A DNA stretch of 64,000 bases from Elgaria multicarinata webbii. Taxonomy: Eukaryota; Chordata; Lepidosauria; Squamata; Anguidae. Location: contig NC_086179.1 of assembly GCF_023053635.1 (NCBI RefSeq), positions 5,346,001 through 5,410,000 on the forward strand, written 5' to 3'. Below the pieces are notes generated by a model that saw only the letters and a program-made list of their open reading frames with translations, was not told where the DNA came from and made no database searches. Below are positions 31,001 through 43,000 of this stretch, one piece after another. The translations under genes and the position numbers were made by a program. Every line of letters starts with the position of its first letter. Within the stretch, counting starts at the first letter, position 1.

Positions 31001-34000
31001 CAGGGTATGAAAGCAACAAATAGACCAGTGGTTCCCAATTAGCTAAGTACTGCGGACCCCTTGTTTTTCAATTGCCAAGCCATGGACCACCCCTACTTTT
31101 GAAAAAAAATGTTATCTCTCTGGTAGTTAACTGTGCAGAGCAATTTTTTGGAGAAAATAAGGGGTAGCTCCTAATAAGCAAAGGATTTTAGGAATACTAA
31201 AAACCTGACCATAAAATGTGTGATATTACCATGCAAAAATGCCAATGATTTAGTTAGGAATATAAAGACGAATTTAATTTTACTAACGTCTAGTTTACAG
31301 TTGAACAAATTATGACTTGTCTAGCAGCTACTAAACCTAAATGTGATGGGAGAAATCGTGCCTCTTTTTGTCCCGAACAATCTCTTCAACATCTGGCTCA
31401 ATATTTCCTATTTTTAATCTCAAATCTGGATCAACATTGAGCCGATTTCTATGCTTGTTCTTCATATAACAAAATGCCGAAAATGTTTGTTCACAAAGAT
31501 ATGTGGAACAAAAGGGAACTAGATGTTTCCAAGCTTTTTCACCTAACTTCTTCTAATCAGGAGAAACCTTCACCCAGAACTGGTCCAGTCTATATTCTTT
31601 GAAAAATGATTTCAATGAACCATCACAAGTCACGTCTACAAGTGCATCTCGCTCTTCCGCAGAGAGAGTTGTTAGTTGTACATCACCACGTTCAAAAGGA
31701 TTCCTTCTCCATGAGTTTTCAGGATTAGGTGCAGGGAAGTAATCTCTGAAGCTAGTCGCTAAATCACGCAGGTGCTCAGTGATGTTATATTTTACTTCTG
31801 GTAGGAATTCGTTGTCAGTGGACTCCAGAAATGAATGGTGAATATGTGAAAGGTGCCACGGACCCCCTGGGTGGGTTACGTGGACCCCCTGGGGTCTACG
31901 GACCACCAACTGGGAACCACTGAAATAGACAGATAAGTGTTTTGCCAGCTTGTAATCGCTGTTGACACATCTTGCTTTTCTTTCTTTCCCCTTCCTGTCT
32001 GACCGCCCCCTTCCCTTCAGGGGTCTCTGATAGCCAACATGGCTCTAGGCATCATTATTCTGAAGAAAAGGTAGGTTGGCTTCATGTTGTTATAGCTGAA
32101 AGCAGTTTGGAATCAAGTCTGGAACCCAGTGAAGGCCGGCGGCTCTAATGTGCAGTAGGGCGGTGAATCCACTCCAGGTTTCAGTCAGAACCAGTCAGAA
32201 TGCTAAAGGTGGCTTGGATAGCTCCTTTAGAGTTCTGCCTGGTTCTGGCTAAAACCCGGCGCGGATTCACCACCCCACTGCATATCGGAGCCGGCAGCCT
32301 TCACTGCAGCCACCAGGAGATGAATGCCGTGCACTTTGTCTCCCTCTACTGGCTGATCCACAAATGGCAGCGTGTATATTTGTGTGCCGGGGTGGGTCAG
32401 GTCAGGGCTGTGTGGAAGACTTCGTAAGACAGGTTCTGGGGCTCCAGCCTGCCTAGAACTTACACCATCTGCCCCAGAAGCCCATTCCCCGCTGATCCTA
32501 AATGGGTGGTGGTTAGTTGCTGTTGCAGACCACGGGGAAGGTGCTACACATCGGACTTTACGAGGTCCCAGGGGTGTGATGGGCCAAGAGGAACCCAACT
32601 GTGGGCCGGATTAGTTCCATGGGCTTCTGGTTGCCGATGACCGTTGCTCTTTTGTGCCGCACTGGCTTCCGCTTGCTGTGATCTTCAAAGCACCTGCCTG
32701 GGCAGTTCATGAAGGTTGCCTAGTGGCCATCCTTGACCAAGAACTAAAAGCTTTGACGAGGCCCTGGCCTCTAGGCTCTTCCACTTCCCATGACATTGGG
32801 CTACAAAGAGGAGGTCACTGGTTTGAATCTTGCCTGTACCAGGAATTCACTACTTGACGGTAGAAACGCTGCTCTCCAGCTTTAGCGCACACACACCCTT
32901 CCACCTGCAGTATGGAGGCAGTCATACTGAACTACTTTGCAGGGTCGTCGTAAAGGTTACACCGAGACGATGCGCGCGAAGTGCTTTGAAAAGCCCGCTT
33001 AAAATCCCTGTGCAGATTTAACCCTTGCGTTGAGTATGAGATGTCCACACCCCCATGAGGACTAGGAAAGTGCTTCTCCTGCCTGTTCTTTCTTAACTGA
33101 AAAAGGAGATTCTCAAGGCCAGCGTTCCCCAACTTGGCATCTCCTAGGTGGGTGGGGCAGTGGTTGCGGACAATGGGATTTGTAGTCCCAAACACACACA
33201 CCCCAACCCCTCCCGGGAAGGCACCAGTTTGGATTAGGCTGCTCAAGGCTTTTCTATCCCGGGTCCTGAACTGAACGATGCCGGTTTGTGCACTGACCCT
33301 GGCAATGCAGGTGTCTACATTCACCCTCCCTGTACCTGGGCGCTCCAGATTTAGGGCTTGCTGCACGGTACTGGGTTGCCCTTGTTCTGCTGACGCTCTT
33401 CCTGTCCTCCTCTTGCACAGGTATACTGTCTCCAAATACGCCTCCATAGCCCTGGTGTCCTTGGGGATCTTCACCTGCACCTTCATGTCCGCGAAACAAG
33501 TGGTAATGGTGGCCATGGGTCCCTCTCCCCTCCCCAAGATATCAGTAGCTGCATGCCTTCTCCCCTCACCCCCGCTCACAACTTTTGTCTTTCATGCAAC
33601 TCACAATCAGAAATCCGCATTGTCCAGTTCCCTGTCCTAAACCAGGGATGGGCTCCTCCCCCAATTCCTCGTGGCAGTGATGGGCAGCTTGCAAACTGCC
33701 TCCCAAAGCATTTCTATCTGGCCCCTGCTGCTCCTACCTGACTTTTTTTCTGATTGTCTTGCCAAGTTGCTATGCCCAGCACTGATTGGCCAGCGCGTGA
33801 GACGTCACAAACCCGCCGCCCTCCTTTTCGAGTGTTTTCAACCTCTTTGTAAACATGGCTGTTTTTTTGTTTCTTTTCTGAATGTTTATAAGGGAAACGG
33901 GGAGGCGGGGAGGAATCCATGTAAGTAGTAAAGGGGCGAGTCTTTGTGTTAATTTCTCTTTGGAGATTGTGTGTAGTGTAGCGTTCCAGCTACACAGGCG

Positions 34001-37000
34001 AACATGCGCCCCATAGCTTTGAATTCCTTACATCTTGGTAGTATCCGCTTTATTCTTGAGTCTATTGGTGAGATGCTCAGCTTGTTCCTAGATGGATATT
34101 TGATAGATAGTGGCTCAGTTCAGACAACACAGTCAACGCAGTGTGAAAACTCCACTCAATGGTTGAGTACCTAGGGGGTGCTTCCCACACAGCGTGTCCT
34201 AACGCCACCGTTGTGTGACTGTGGGTGACCGTGGAGTTGAGTAAAATCCATTGTGATGTTTGATTGACAGTTCCTCTGCCTTCTCTCCTCCCCTGGTCCT
34301 CCCAATGGTATCCCAACAGCCACTGCTGCAAAAAAACCAATCCCAGCGGCTCTCCTAGAGTGGCACTTGCTCCTTTCGCCGCTCTTGCCAGGGAACTCTG
34401 TAGCCAGTGGGAAAAGTCCACTCGACGCAACGGAAAACTCCATGGAGCCGACCACACAACGCAATGGTTGTGCAGGAACTCTGCTCTGCACAGCGTGGAG
34501 TGTTTGTTTTTTTTAAAAAAACCCTCAACCGTTGCATGGAGTTTCCCCGCCAGACAACACATTTCTCAACGGTGGTGCAAAAACTCCACTGTGGAATTCC
34601 AAAACCATCGTAGAGAAACGTCTTGTCTGAACTGAGCCAGTGTCCCTCCACCCTAACAAGCTGCCCTTGTGTTACAATTTTTTTTTCCTTTCACATTTAG
34701 CCATTCATAGGAAGTCTGGCTTCAGCCTATAGGAAGTCTGGCTTCAGCCTATAGGAAGTCTGGCTTCAGCTATAGGAAGTCTGTCTTCAGCCTATAGGAA
34801 GTCTGGCTTCAGCCTATAGGAAGTCTGGCTTCAGCCTATAGGAAGTCTGGCTTCAGCTATAGGAAGTCTGTCTTCAGCCTATAGGAAGTCTGGCTTCAGC
34901 CTATAGGAAGTCTGGCTTCAGCCTATAGGAAGTCTGGCTTCAGCCTATAGGAAGTCTGGCTTCAGCCTATAGGAAGTCTGGCTTCAGCCTATAGGAAGTC
35001 TGGCTTCAGCCTATAGGAAGTCTGGCTTCAGCTATAGGAAGTCTGGCTTCAGCCTATAGGAAGTCTGGCTTCAGCCTATAGGAAGTCTGGCTTCAGCCTA
35101 TAGGAAGTCTGGCTTCAGCCTATAGGAAGTCTGGCTTCAGCCATAGGAAGTCTGGCTTCAGCCTATAGGAAGTCTGGCTTCAGCCTATAGGAAGTCTGGC
35201 TTCAGCCATAGGAAGTCTGGCTTCAGCCTATAGGAAGTCTGGCTTCAGCCTATAGGAAGTCTGGCTTCAGCCATAGGAAGTCTGGCTTCAGCCTATAGGA
35301 AGTCTGGCTTCAGCCTATAGGAAGTCTGGCTTCAGCCTATAGGAAGTCTGGCTTCAGCCTATAGGAAGTCTGGCTTCAGCCATAGGAAGTCTGGCTTCAG
35401 CCTATAGGAAGTCTGGCTTCAGCCATAGGAAGTCTGGCTTCAGCCTATAGGAAGTCTGGCTTCAGCCTATAGGAAGTCTGGCTTCAGCCTATAGGAAGTC
35501 TGGCTTCAGCCTATAGGAAGTCTGGCTTCAGCCTATAGGAAGTCTGGCTTCAGCCTATAGGAAGTCTGGCTTCAGCTATAGGAAGTCTGGCTTCAGCCCG
35601 TAGGAAGTCTGGCTTCAGCCCGTAGGAAGTCTGGCTTCAGCCCGTAGGAAGTCTGGCTTCAGCCCGTAGGAAGTCTGGCTTCAGCCCGTAGGAAGTCTGG
35701 CTTCAGCCCGTAGGAAGTCTGGCTTCAGCCCGTAGGAAGTCTGGCTTCAGCCCGTAGGAAGTCTGGCTTCAGCCCGTAGGAAGTCTGGCTTCAGCCTGTA
35801 GGAAGTCTGGCTTCAGCCTAACCCTCTATCTAAATGCAAACTTGTAAAGGTTAAAAAATGTCTTTCTCTCGCTTTTGCTTCTTTAGAGTTCCATGTCGAG
35901 CGCAAGTGAAGACGAAGAGAGCGTGTCTGCCTTCATCTGGTGGCTGCTAGGTCTGTAACTGCCCCAAACCTAATTCCTTTCTGAGCCGTTGGCAGCAGAA
36001 GCCGGAAATGCACAGCACAAATAGGCCAGTGGTTGAGATATCGCCAACCCATCTCCCTTCTTTGGAACATTTCTCTCCATCTGTTTCTTTTTTAAATGGA
36101 TTTTCCCTCTTTTAAAAATAATGATAATTATGTGATGAACTAACGGTTTTGTGAGAATAATCCAGGCTTACAATCCTTGCTTGGTCACCCAGGGTGAATA
36201 AGAGGCGACCAAGCTGAGAAAATGTACAAAACCTGGACTCTTTTGTTTTTTCCTGTTATGGCTAGCATTCGAATGCGTGGCCATGAGGCTAGTAACACTG
36301 TTTGTGGGATAGTAGCTTTTGGGGGCTTATTTGTAAGACAAGGTAGCCCAGAAACTGCTTGGCTGGGGAAAAGGTACTGCGTACTCTGGACCACAAAGGG
36401 ATTCAAATTCTGAGCCAAACTTTGCAACCTGAATTTATTTATTTATTTATTTATTTATTTATTACATTTATATACCACCCCATAGCTGAAGCTCTCTGGG
36501 CAGTTCACAAAAATTAAAACAGTGAACATTAAAAACAAATATACAAAAATTTAAAAACAACAATATCCATTTACAAACAACTATTCTGGGGTCAGTTAAA
36601 AAAAAACCTCAGCAGATGTTGTTAACTGCCTGGGAGAAGAGAAAAGTCTTAACCTGGCACCGAAAAGATAACAATGTTGGTGCCAGGTGAGCCTCGTCAG
36701 GGAGATCATTCCACAGTCGGGGGGCCACCACTGAAAAGGCCCTCTCCCTTGTTGCCATCCTCCGAGCTTCCCTCGGAGTAGGCACTCGGAGGAGGGCCTT
36801 AGATGTTGAGCGCAGTGTACGGGTAGGTTCACGTCGGGAGAGGCGTTCCATCAGGTATTGTGGTCCCAAACCGTGTAAGGCTTTATAGGTTAAAACCAGC
36901 ACCTTGAATTGGGCACCTTGAATTCTGCAAATATATTATACATTTTCCATAACAAGGTGCGTGCAAACATACTTTTTGTGAACCGCCCAGAGAGCTCCGG

Positions 37001-40000
37001 CTATTGGGCGGTATAGAAATTAAATAAATAAATAAATAAATAAATACTCCTATACAAAACTTAATTGCCGTTTATTCTCTCAAGAAAACAGCCTGGTTTC
37101 CTCCTTCATCTTCACAACAGATTCAACAGCCGTACTGAATCAAACACTTACCTACTGTCTAACTTAATCCTCCCCCAATTCCAGACTTGGGCTGCCTGGC
37201 TTTAATTAAGCTCAGCTTCATAGAAATGTACACTCATCACTTCGTTTAAGGAACTTTTTTTTAAAAAAGCTGCTATACCATTTAAGGGATGGAAAGGGCG
37301 ATGGGTTTGTGATGTCACGAGTGCCAGCCAGTTGGTGCTGTGCATAACCGGTTTCTGTTTATCTGCTGCAACTGATCCCGGAAAGGGAATTTGTATGTCT
37401 GTATACAAGGCAGAGTGTGCGCTTTCAAATTGCCTTAAACCTTCTGATAGCGTACACATTTGTTCATTTACCTATTTGATTTGTAGCCTGCCTTTCCACT
37501 GAAAAGAATGGCATTTAAGTGCACATGTATACGCATCCTTAATTCTGCTTTTGCTGGCCATGGGGAGAGGGATGAAAACCAGTGCAGATCCTGGGAGCAA
37601 ATCCCATCCAACAGAAGCGATTGCTACCAGCGGCAAACGCAGCGTACTCAGGCCGCTCTTTGCGTTGCAGGTATCGCTGCGCTGACCTTCGCCCTTCTCA
37701 TGTCCGCCCGGATGGGGATCTTTCAGGAAACCCTCTACAAGAAGTTTGGCAAGCACTCCAAGGAGGCCCTTTTCTACAACGTAAGCAGACGCGACGCTTC
37801 TCAAACAAGAAGGATCTTGGAATTGTTGTAGATAGCAAGCTGAATAGGAGCCAACAGTGCGATAGGGCTGCAAGAAAGGCCAATGCTATTTGGGGCTGCA
37901 TTAATAGAAGTATAGCTTCCAAATCACGTGAGGTCCTGGTTCCTCTCTATTCGGCCCTGGTTAGGCCTCATCTAGAGTATTGCGTCCAGTTCTGGGCTCC
38001 ACAATTCAAGAAGGACGCAGACAAGCTGGAGCGTGTTCAGAGGAGGGCAGCCAGGATGATCAGGGGTCTGGAAACAAAGCCCTATGAAGAGAGACTGAAA
38101 GAACTGGGCATGTTTAGCCTGGAGAAGAGAAGATTGAGGGGATACATGATAGCACTCTTCAAATACTTGAAAGGTTGTCACACAGAGGAGGGCCAGGATC
38201 TCTTCTCGATCCTCCCAGAGTGCAGGACACGGAATAATGGGCTCAAGTTAAAGGAAGCCAGATTCCAGCTGGACATCAGGAAAAACTTCCCGACTGTTAG
38301 AGCAGTACGACAATGGAACCAGCTACCTAGGGAGGTTGTGGGCTCTCCCACACTAGAGGCCTTCAAGAGGCAGCTGGACAACCATCTGTCAAGGATGCTT
38401 TAGGGTGGATTCCTGCATTGAGCAGGGGGTTGGACTCGATGGCCTTGTAGGCCCCTTCCGGCTCTGCTATTCTATGATTCTATGATTTAATTTGGCTTTG
38501 TATTCTTTTTTTAAAAGCTAAGTGCATCTAAAAACTGCAGCTCACAGACAGGGTTTAGAAGAAGCGCACATACAGAGCAGCCGTTTAAAAACGAGGCCCA
38601 CAAACAAACTCAGCAAATCACTTTTCTGCGCAAAATGGCGTCCGTCAAGGAAGCAATTTGCACAAAATTGCAGGCAAAAATGGTCTAATTCGCGTGAATT
38701 AGACCATTTACAGCCACCATTTTTTTTGCAAACTGGACTAATTGCACCCACAAATTGTGCTATTTAAGGCTGCAATTTTGCGCAGGTTGCAATTTGCCCA
38801 AATACCCTCCTCCCCTTGAAAAAAACTTGGGAGTGGTCTGACACATCACGCAAGCTGGAGTCTGGGGGAGGGTGAGAAAGCCAAAACCTGCTGAGCGCCA
38901 CCCCTGAACGGACCTCTCTGACATCCCGAATACATACACGCACCATCTACAAAATAAGATGTGTGCATTTTTCTTCTTCAAACCTGTTTTTTGAGTCTTA
39001 TGCAGATTTGAGCAATTGACCGATAAATAAATCGAAACCCAATTGACTGGATGCATTATCACTTACCTGGAGTCCTGCGTCCGGTCCTGGGTGCTGCACC
39101 TTAGGAAGGAGACAGACAGGGACCCAGGAGAGCCACAAAGATGGTCAGAGGTGTAGAAAACGAGGCCCCTAAAAAAAGGTTGAAGGAAGTAGACATGTTT
39201 AGCCTGCAGAAGAGACAGAGGCGTGGGGGGTGGGGGGGAGACATGGCAGCCATCTTCAAATCCCTGCAGGGCTGTCACATCGAAGAGGGCAAGACTACAT
39301 CTGTCATAGGAACACAGGAACTGAGTCAGATACTTGGTCCATCCAGCTCAGTAATGCCAACACTGACTGGCAGCAGCGGCTCTCCAAGGTTTAAGGCAGG
39401 AGTTTTTCCAGGCCTCCTGGAGGTGCCGTGGAATCGAACCCGAGACCTTCAGCATGTAAAGCAGATGCTCTGCCACTGAGCCACAGCCCCTCCTGTCGGG
39501 CTTATGTCACAGGCAGGCAGATTTCGGTTGAACATTAGGGGCAGCTTTTTTAAGGGTAAGAGTCATTCAGTAACGGAATTGATGAGCTAAAGGGGAGGTT
39601 ATGGGCTCTCCCTCACTGGGGGTCTTCAAACAACGGCCAGGCAGCCATCTGTTGGAGATGCACCAGCTCTGGGTTTCCTGCTTCACGCAGTGGGGGAGGG
39701 GGTTGGACTAGATGGCCTCCAAGACCCCCTCCAACTCCATGATTCCATGGTGAAGGTTTCTTGAATTGAGTCTCGGCCCTTCTCCGGAATAGCCTTTGAA
39801 GGGCTACTGGGTGCATGAAAGAGAGGAAACACCGGCTGCTCCTTTAGCCCCCGTGACCTGGTCAGGTTCTCCATTTGGCCTCCCTCTAAAGCCCTTCTCC
39901 GCCTTTCCTCCTGTGACAGCACGCGCTCCCCATCCCGGGTTTTCTCCTCCTGGCTCCCGACATCTGCAAGCACGCGCTGCTCTTCAGCCACTCCGGTAAG

Positions 40001-43000
40001 TCGGATGCTTCCTCGTGGTTGTCCCGTGCGCTGGGCTCTGTTCCTGGGCTGCTTCCCCCCATCCGAGGCCGGGTATTCTGCTTCCTGTGACCGCAGGGCT
40101 CCGGACCCTCAGGCCAGGGGCTTGTTTGGCCTTCTAGGTGGCACAACTACTGCTGGAACTGTGGACTAGATGAATACTTAGCCCTGGGGGGGTTTGAACC
40201 TCCTTCAGCCCAGGGGACAAGTTCAAGTTTGGAGACGTTCTTGTGTGTGTGTGTGGGGGGGTGCACATTACAGTGGTGGGCAGGGGGCAGAGGCGAAAGG
40301 AGGCGGAGCTAAAGACGACAGGGTGGGGCCAAAAAATACCCCCAGATACCAGCATATTGTAGATTAAAGTTCTTACTGCCAGTAACTAAGCTTTAGGATT
40401 GATATTCCAGTCTTTTAGATGGGGGGGAGGGAACTGCTGGGAAACCAGGAAATCAAAAAATGACTGGAGGTTGGCAGGAAGGGGCGGAGCTGGTCACATT
40501 TGGACCCCAGGCAGGCCGGATTTGACCCACGGACCTGGCGTTCAGCCCCCCTGCCTTGGCCCCATCTAGATGAATGAAATCTTTATTGCTAAAAGCGATA
40601 AGCCATCACAATTTGACATGATAATAATAATAAAAAATTGACAATAAATAAATAAATAAATAAATAAATAAAAACAAGTGAAAAGGTAAGCTAAAATAAA
40701 TAAGTTAAATAGGTTAAAATGGATAACAAAAATTAAAATTAAAATAATGAACACAATTGGAATATAAAGAGAAAAATCACATTAATATACATTAAGGACT
40801 CGCAATTGGGGAACTAGATCAGTACATATACCGGAACGAAACCTCCAACTCTCCATTATGAAACTTGTCGGGAGTCTTGGTGCCTGGCTCTCAACTTACT
40901 TGCCGGCTAAGGCGAATTTTGCAACCAGATCAGTAATGAATACATTATTGCCAGCTAGAAATATACAGATTTGCTCAAGGGAAGATCGGTCAGAAAGATA
41001 ACGAAGAATGTAATCGAGAATTTTTGTCTCGGGGATTTCTTTTTATTGGGTGGGTTTGGGGTTTTGGGGGGTTGCTTTTCAGTGCCCAGGAGAACAGAGC
41101 TGGGAGGTGAGAGCAGATGGGTGGGTGGTCTGGTGGACCTCTCTCTCCTCCACCTTTTGCATAGCTGCCCAAAGTCATAAGACGAGCGCCCTGATTCTGG
41201 ATTAGACCAAAGGCCCATCTAGTCCAGTGGTTCCCAAAGTGGGCGGTACTGCCCCCTTGGGGGCTATGGGATTGCATAGGGGGGTGTTAAGAGGCAAAGG
41301 GGCGGCAGGGGGGCGCTCGAGGTGGTCTTTTCCGAGAAGCGCCTCTCCAGAAGGTCTTAAAACCCAGGGACATTTTTATGGGAGAAGGTAGTTTGGTCCC
41401 AAGCCATAGAGGGGAAGAATCCACACATGTATTAATACCGTTTAAGAAGAGTCCTTGTAACGGTGAATTGAAATGTTTCAAAAGCACCAAAATGCTAATG
41501 AAGGGACATCCCTTGCTTGGTGTGCCCTGCTATCCTGCACTATGGAGAGTGGTTCAGAAGCTCCTGGTTGCATTTCCAACGTCATATTTGGTGGAATGTG
41601 GTTTTAGTGTGGTCTGCCTAATTCTCTCCAAGCAAAGAAATCAACTCCAGATTACTAAACGTGGTGATTTAAGACTCATGTTAAGTGACTTTAAACCAGA
41701 CATTGGGAAACTGGTATCACTTCATCAAGCCCCTCCATCCCATTAAGCATTTTACAGAATAGTGAGGTACTCTACCCTAGTTACTAAATGTGATATCTAA
41801 TATTCTTGCTAAATGACTATCAGACTTTGAAAAGATGATATCACTGGATCAAGTTTAATTGAATAAACTAAAAAATTGGACTTTGAATAAATATTCAATT
41901 AATTGTTACTGTTTTGAATTTTATTGTTATTATCTTCCTTAGTCGGTCGTTGAAAACCGCTATTCTGAATAATGATTTTTATAGGGTAGGGGGTACTGGG
42001 CATGAGTTTGTGGAACCAAGGGGGCAGTGACCTGAAAAAGTTTGGGAACCACTGATCTAGTCCAACACTCTGTTCCCGCAGTGGCCAACCAGCCGTCGGC
42101 CAGAGACCCACTAGCAGGGCATGGTGCAACAGCACCCTCCCACCCATGTTCCCCAACAACTAGTGTATACAGGCTTCCTGCCTCTGACACTGGAGGTTGC
42201 ACATAGCCACCAGGGCTGGTAGACATTGATAGCCTTCTCTCCTTGGGGAGAGAAAGAGGTCGTAAGAACATCAGAAGAGCCCTGATGCTGCATCAGACTC
42301 AGGGTCCATCTAGTCCAGCACTCTGTTCCCACAGTGGCCAACCAGCTGTTGACCAGGGACCACAAAGCAGGACACGGGTGCAACAGTCATCAGAGGCGTC
42401 CTCATATTTCTCTCCTCTTTTGCAGAACCATTCCAGCTGCCACTGGTTGGGCTCACTTTGCCCATAATGTGGTTCTACCTCATCATGAACGTCATAACTC
42501 AGTATCCTTTTCACAGACGTCCATCCCGTGCAGGTGGATTGGTTTTCTGAATCTCACATAGGGATGGTCAAATCTCTCGGTTTCAGTTTCGCTCAGTTTC
42601 TGCATTTTTCCAATCTTAAGGCTGGTTCAGTTCCAGCTTTTCTCCGTCTTGGGTTCGGTTCCTCCTGAGCGTTGAGATTTTTTTTTTTTTTTTAAAAAAA
42701 GTTTGCATGAAAATATTTATTACTGCATTTATATCCCGACTTTTTTCCTGCAAGGAACCCAAGGCAACGTACACAATCCTCCTCTCCATGTTATCCTCAC
42801 AACAACAACCCTGTGAGGTGGGTTGGGCTGAGAGGCTGTGACCGGCCCAAAGTCACCCAATGGGTTTCCATGGCCGAGTGGGGACTCGAACCCGGATCTC
42901 CCAACTCCCAGTCCAGCACTTCAGCCACTACACCACACTGATGTAGTGTGTATTTATGTGCATTTCTTCTAATACATGCATCTTTGCCTGATATACAAAA

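Noticed and set aside
32932-33579. 215-codon minus-strand frame
   Set aside because: It runs antisense through SLC35B4 exon 5 and has no domain.
34707-35820. CRISPR-like array
   Set aside because: The units are contiguous tandem repeats without unique spacers, in a vertebrate intron.
37582-38403. 273-codon frame joining exon 7 and CR1
   Set aside because: It crosses a good splice donor into a LINE. It is a chance fusion of frames, noted only as a possible intron-retention product.
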